Notes under the pieces: model-generated
The model's input: the letters and a program-made list of their open reading frames with translations, nothing else
What the model was told of the DNA's origin: nothing
Databases searched by the model: none
Part shown: positions 62,039-64,000 of the stretch, piece after piece
Layout: each line of letters starts with the position of its first letter
Numbering within the stretch: the first letter of the stretch is position 1
Source: an uncultured Clostridia bacterium
Lineage (GTDB): Bacteria; Bacillota; Clostridia; TANB77; CAG-508
DNA: 64,000 nucleotides
Direction of reading: 5' to 3'
Assembly: GCA_948676835.1 (NCBI GenBank)
Contig: CAPOZU010000001.1
Span: 201,564-265,563 of the forward strand
Made by a program: the position numbers and the translations under genes

Positions 62039-62645
62039 TTGAAAGGGGTGTTTTTAATAGAAAACAAAAAAAATATTTTTATAAAATTAATTATTATATT
62101 AATAATTGTAATTTTTTCAATTTACAATTTTTTTATATCAAAAAATGATTCTGAAGAATTTAATAGCTCAGAAACTATTGTAAATCTTTCATCAGAAAAT
62201 ATAGAAGAAAAAGAAATCAATCAAAAAATTAAAGTTTATATTGCAGGAGAAGTAACTAGTCCTGGAGTTTATGAATTAAATGCGAATTCGAGAATCGAAG
62301 ATATAATCAATTTTGCAGGTGGATTAACTCAAGAAGCTAATATTCAAAATATTAATTTAGCATTTATTTTAGAAGATGGTCAAAAAATATATATTCCAAA
62401 TATTAATGAAAATGAGATTTTAGATTATTCTGCTCAAGAACCTTCTGGAAATTCAAAAATCAATATAAACAAAGCTAATATCAGTGAACTACAAAATATT
62501 CCTCGGTGTAGGTCCATCTACTGCAGAAAAAATTTTTAATTATAGAAAAGAAAATGGAAAATTTAAATCAATTGAAGATTTAAAAAATGTTAATGGAATT
62601 GGAGATAAGAAATTTGAAAATTTAAAAGAATACGTATCAATTTAA
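62039..62645 (+). CDS. comEA: ComEA-like DNA-binding protein with a +1 frameshift at a CGG triplet
   Basis: An N-terminal membrane helix (about 14-31) is followed by a SLBB domain (KVYIAGEVTSPGVYELNANSR) and a helix-hairpin-helix domain (ININKANISELQNIP). The frame meets CGG at 62504-62506 (codon 156, after CCT) and stops 11 codons later. Skipping the C gives CCT GGT GTA GGT: PGVGPSTAEKIFNYRK, then a second HhH (VNGIGDKKFENLK), ending at 62645 (201 residues). Without the shift the DNA-binding domain is lost. ComEA binds DNA at the surface for uptake. The start is uncertain: TTG at 62039 or a codon after the AAAGGGG site. Confidence 0.87.
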
Positions 62646-62674
62646 AATTTAAAGACGTTCATTAAATTTCATCA
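62644..62674. repeat. REP-like palindrome (left of pair) overlapping comEA stop
   Basis: AAATTTAAAGACGTTCATT followed by AAATTTCATCA; a diverged copy of the GGGACGTTCC repeat. Begins at the comEA stop codon in the shifted frame, which itself supports that frame as the real end. Confidence 0.68.
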
Positions 62675-62742
62675 ACTGTTAAGGCTATGCCTATTACAGT
62701 TGGTAAACTTCTGTATTTATGAAATAAATTCAGAAGCTACCA

Positions 62743-62774
62743 TGTGAAATTTGAAGAACGTCTCTAAATTTCAA
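62743..62774. repeat. REP-like palindrome (right of pair)
   Basis: TGTGAAATTTGAAGAACG followed by TCTCTAAATTTCAA; inverted partner of 62644-62674, ending 3 bases before the mazF stop. The spacer has an ACTGTTAA..TTACAGTT hairpin and an AAGCTTCTG-type inverted repeat. Confidence 0.7.
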
Positions 62775-62777
62775 TTT

Positions 62778-63137
62778 TTATATTTCCAAACCGAAACTAA
62801 TACCTATTGCATTATTTACTTTACTCATAACAGAATTATCATCTATATGTCCAATTTTTTCTTTAAGTCTACTTTTATCTATTGTACGGATTTGTTCTGC
62901 TAAAACAACAGAATCCGATTTTAAACCATTATCATCTGACCCAATCTCAATATGAGTTGGTAGTTTGTTTTTTCCTGTTTGTGAAGTAATTGCAGCAGCT
63001 ATAACTGTTGGACTATATTTATTTCCAGTATCATTTTGTATAATTAAAACTGGTCTAACTCCCCCTTGTTCTGAACCTATTACTGGACTTAAATCCGCAT
63101 AAAACATATCTCCTCTTTTTATTACCATATCATTCAC
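62778..63137 (-). CDS. ndoA: MazF/EndoA-type endoribonuclease
   Basis: The 119-residue protein matches EndoA: IKRGDMFYADLSPVIGSEQGGVRPVLIIQND, VIAAAITSQ, LPTHIEI, and VVLAEQIRTIDKSRL. It cuts mRNA at short specific sequences under control of an antitoxin. The usual EndoAI antitoxin gene is not found directly upstream here, which is notable, since the 66-base gap to the next gene has no ORF. I prefer the ATG at 63128 (MVIKRGD) with GGAGTGA upstream. Confidence 0.92.
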   Translation of the reverse strand: MNDMVIKRGDMFYADLSPVIGSEQGGVRPVLIIQNDTGNKYSPTVIAAAITSQTGKNKLPTHIEIGSDDNGLKSDSVVLAEQIRTIDKSRLKEKIGHIDDNSVMSKVNNAIGISFGLEI

Positions 63138-63203
63138 TCCTATTAAAATTGCATATAGAATAGAATTGTTGAAAAATTTTATACATCTTTTATGATATAA
63201 AAA

Positions 63204-63803
63204 TTATTTAATTTTTATATCATTATATATTATGCTTATATATGGATTTTTGGTAATATCTTTAATTTCTAATTTCTCAGGTACGTAACTTTTTGCATCT
63301 AAATATAAATACTTGTATTTTATATATGTATTAGGGTTATTGGAGAGTTTTATTTCTACAATTATTTTTCCATCTTTCTCATAAATTTCTGAATCATTAT
63401 TAAAATAATCATTAGCAAATGTGTTTAGAAATAATGAATTATTTAATACATAATCATAATTTTCATATATTTTTTCCATATTTAAATTAGAATTTAATAT
63501 TTTAAGTTTATTTTTTTCTAGTTCAATTATCATATTTTTTAAATTTTCTGGACTCATCATTTCTTGCTTACTATATTCATTATTTACTATTTGATTAACT
63601 TGATATTTATTTTCATTTTTATTACTTTTTACTGTTATTTCAAGATTTGCTTCATAATTATTAAATTCTTTTAATGCTTCTTCAACAATTTGTTCTTGAC
63701 TTATATTGATATTATTACCAGAAACAGAAAAAATATAATAAAAAACACAAAAAATAATACTACAAATAAAAACAAAAATAATCAAAAATTTTTTGTTTTT
63801 CAT
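63204..63803 (-). CDS. Membrane-anchored secreted protein
   Basis: A 199-residue protein with a basic N-terminus, one hydrophobic helix (about 6-24) that reads as signal or anchor, and an external ~170-residue domain (YQVNQIVNNEYSKQEMMSP; YLYLDAKSYVPEKLEIKDI) like outer-membrane-lipoprotein-sorting or LolA-like folds used by germination or regulator proteins. The family is not certain. It has AGGTGA upstream. Upstream of mazF on the same strand. Confidence 0.6.
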   Translation of the reverse strand: MKNKKFLIIFVFICSIIFCVFYYIFSVSGNNINISQEQIVEEALKEFNNYEANLEITVKSNKNENKYQVNQIVNNEYSKQEMMSPENLKNMIIELEKNKLKILNSNLNMEKIYENYDYVLNNSLFLNTFANDYFNNDSEIYEKDGKIIVEIKLSNNPNTYIKYKYLYLDAKSYVPEKLEIKDITKNPYISIIYNDIKIK

Positions 63804-63923
63804 AAATCACCTCACTTATTAATATTATAAATTGTTATTTGCGTGAATAAATTTGGCTAATTATAATAATGACATAGCAAAGTTCCAATATGATATTTTA
63901 GAAAATTTATGTTTAATATAATT

Positions 63924-64000
63924 CATGAAAATATTTTATATTATTTTCTTATACACCTTGGTGTCGCAACTTGCTAGTTGTAAATTATAAAAGAATTTTA
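63924..64000. mobile_element. Second copy of the MITE-like element (partial)
   Basis: Begins ATGAAAATATTTTATATT and continues TATACACCTTGGTGTCGCAAC as at 8615-8700, with a few changes, and runs off the window. Two copies 55 kb apart show that this sequence is dispersed. Confidence 0.72.

Overview
The window is very AT-rich DNA from a low-GC Gram-positive bacterium, most likely an uncultured gut-type member of the Clostridia. This rests on Bce-type two-component/ABC genes, paired sigma/DUF4179 genes, a sortase, an LCP protein, DacF-like and ComEA-like proteins, EndoA/MazF, tRNA genes with encoded CCA, and strong TTGACT/TATAAT promoters. No rRNA, CRISPR array or complete insertion sequence was seen.

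Layout. 1-17.5 kb is ordinary chromosome, nearly all on the minus strand: a BceRSA-like sensor/transporter locus, exoIII, tcdA, a sortase (plus strand), a GIY-YIG protein, two ECF sigma operons (one with DUF4179, one with an ABC-2 exporter), asnS, two acetyltransferases and a CbrC-domain protein. 17.55-35.98 kb is a mobilizable island inserted at the 3' end of tRNA-Pro(TGG). It holds an integrase, a split degenerate integrase, an Xis-like protein, a JAB/DUF3846 protein, a sigma-like protein, an XRE regulator, a divergent structured RNA, a stand-alone Spo0A-effector-like protein, six small membrane or secreted cargo genes, a MobV relaxase with a pMV158-type oriT, a toxin-antitoxin pair and, past an internal att-like site, a broken HEPN gene. 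36.5-41.45 kb is a visibly more GC-rich foreign block with a DEAH helicase and a Clp-type AAA/FtsH-peptidase chimera. 41.6-48.2 kb is chromosome again (NUDIX, YgjP-like protease, HU, GH78 rhamnosidase, a sigma/DUF4179 fusion). 48.27-56.35 kb is a second, smaller element of the same family in tRNA-Arg(TCT), with matching gene order. 56.4-64 kb is chromosome with tRNA-Arg(ACG), DUF5711, CvpA, LCP, DacF, ComEA and MazF genes, ending in a repeat copy that also occurs at 8.6 kb.

The most striking observation is that four otherwise intact genes (response regulator, element 2 integrase, LCP protein, ComEA) are each broken by a +1 shift. In every case the break falls exactly at an in-frame CGG triplet in the context NNT-C-GGN, where skipping the C restores the family sequence. 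In my manual scan the other AT-rich genes here have no in-frame CGG, while the foreign-looking genes do. This could be +1 decoding at an unassigned or starved CGG codon, or a systematic sequencing error. Either way it can be tested.

The second notable system is shared by the two mobile elements. An XRE regulator is divergent from a promoter that drives a ~400-nt structured RNA. That RNA contains a tiny ORF ending in a Gly-Phe-Pro peptide and a conserved terminator, and it is followed by a lone Spo0A-C-like DNA-binding protein and small XRE proteins with their own operator-promoter module.
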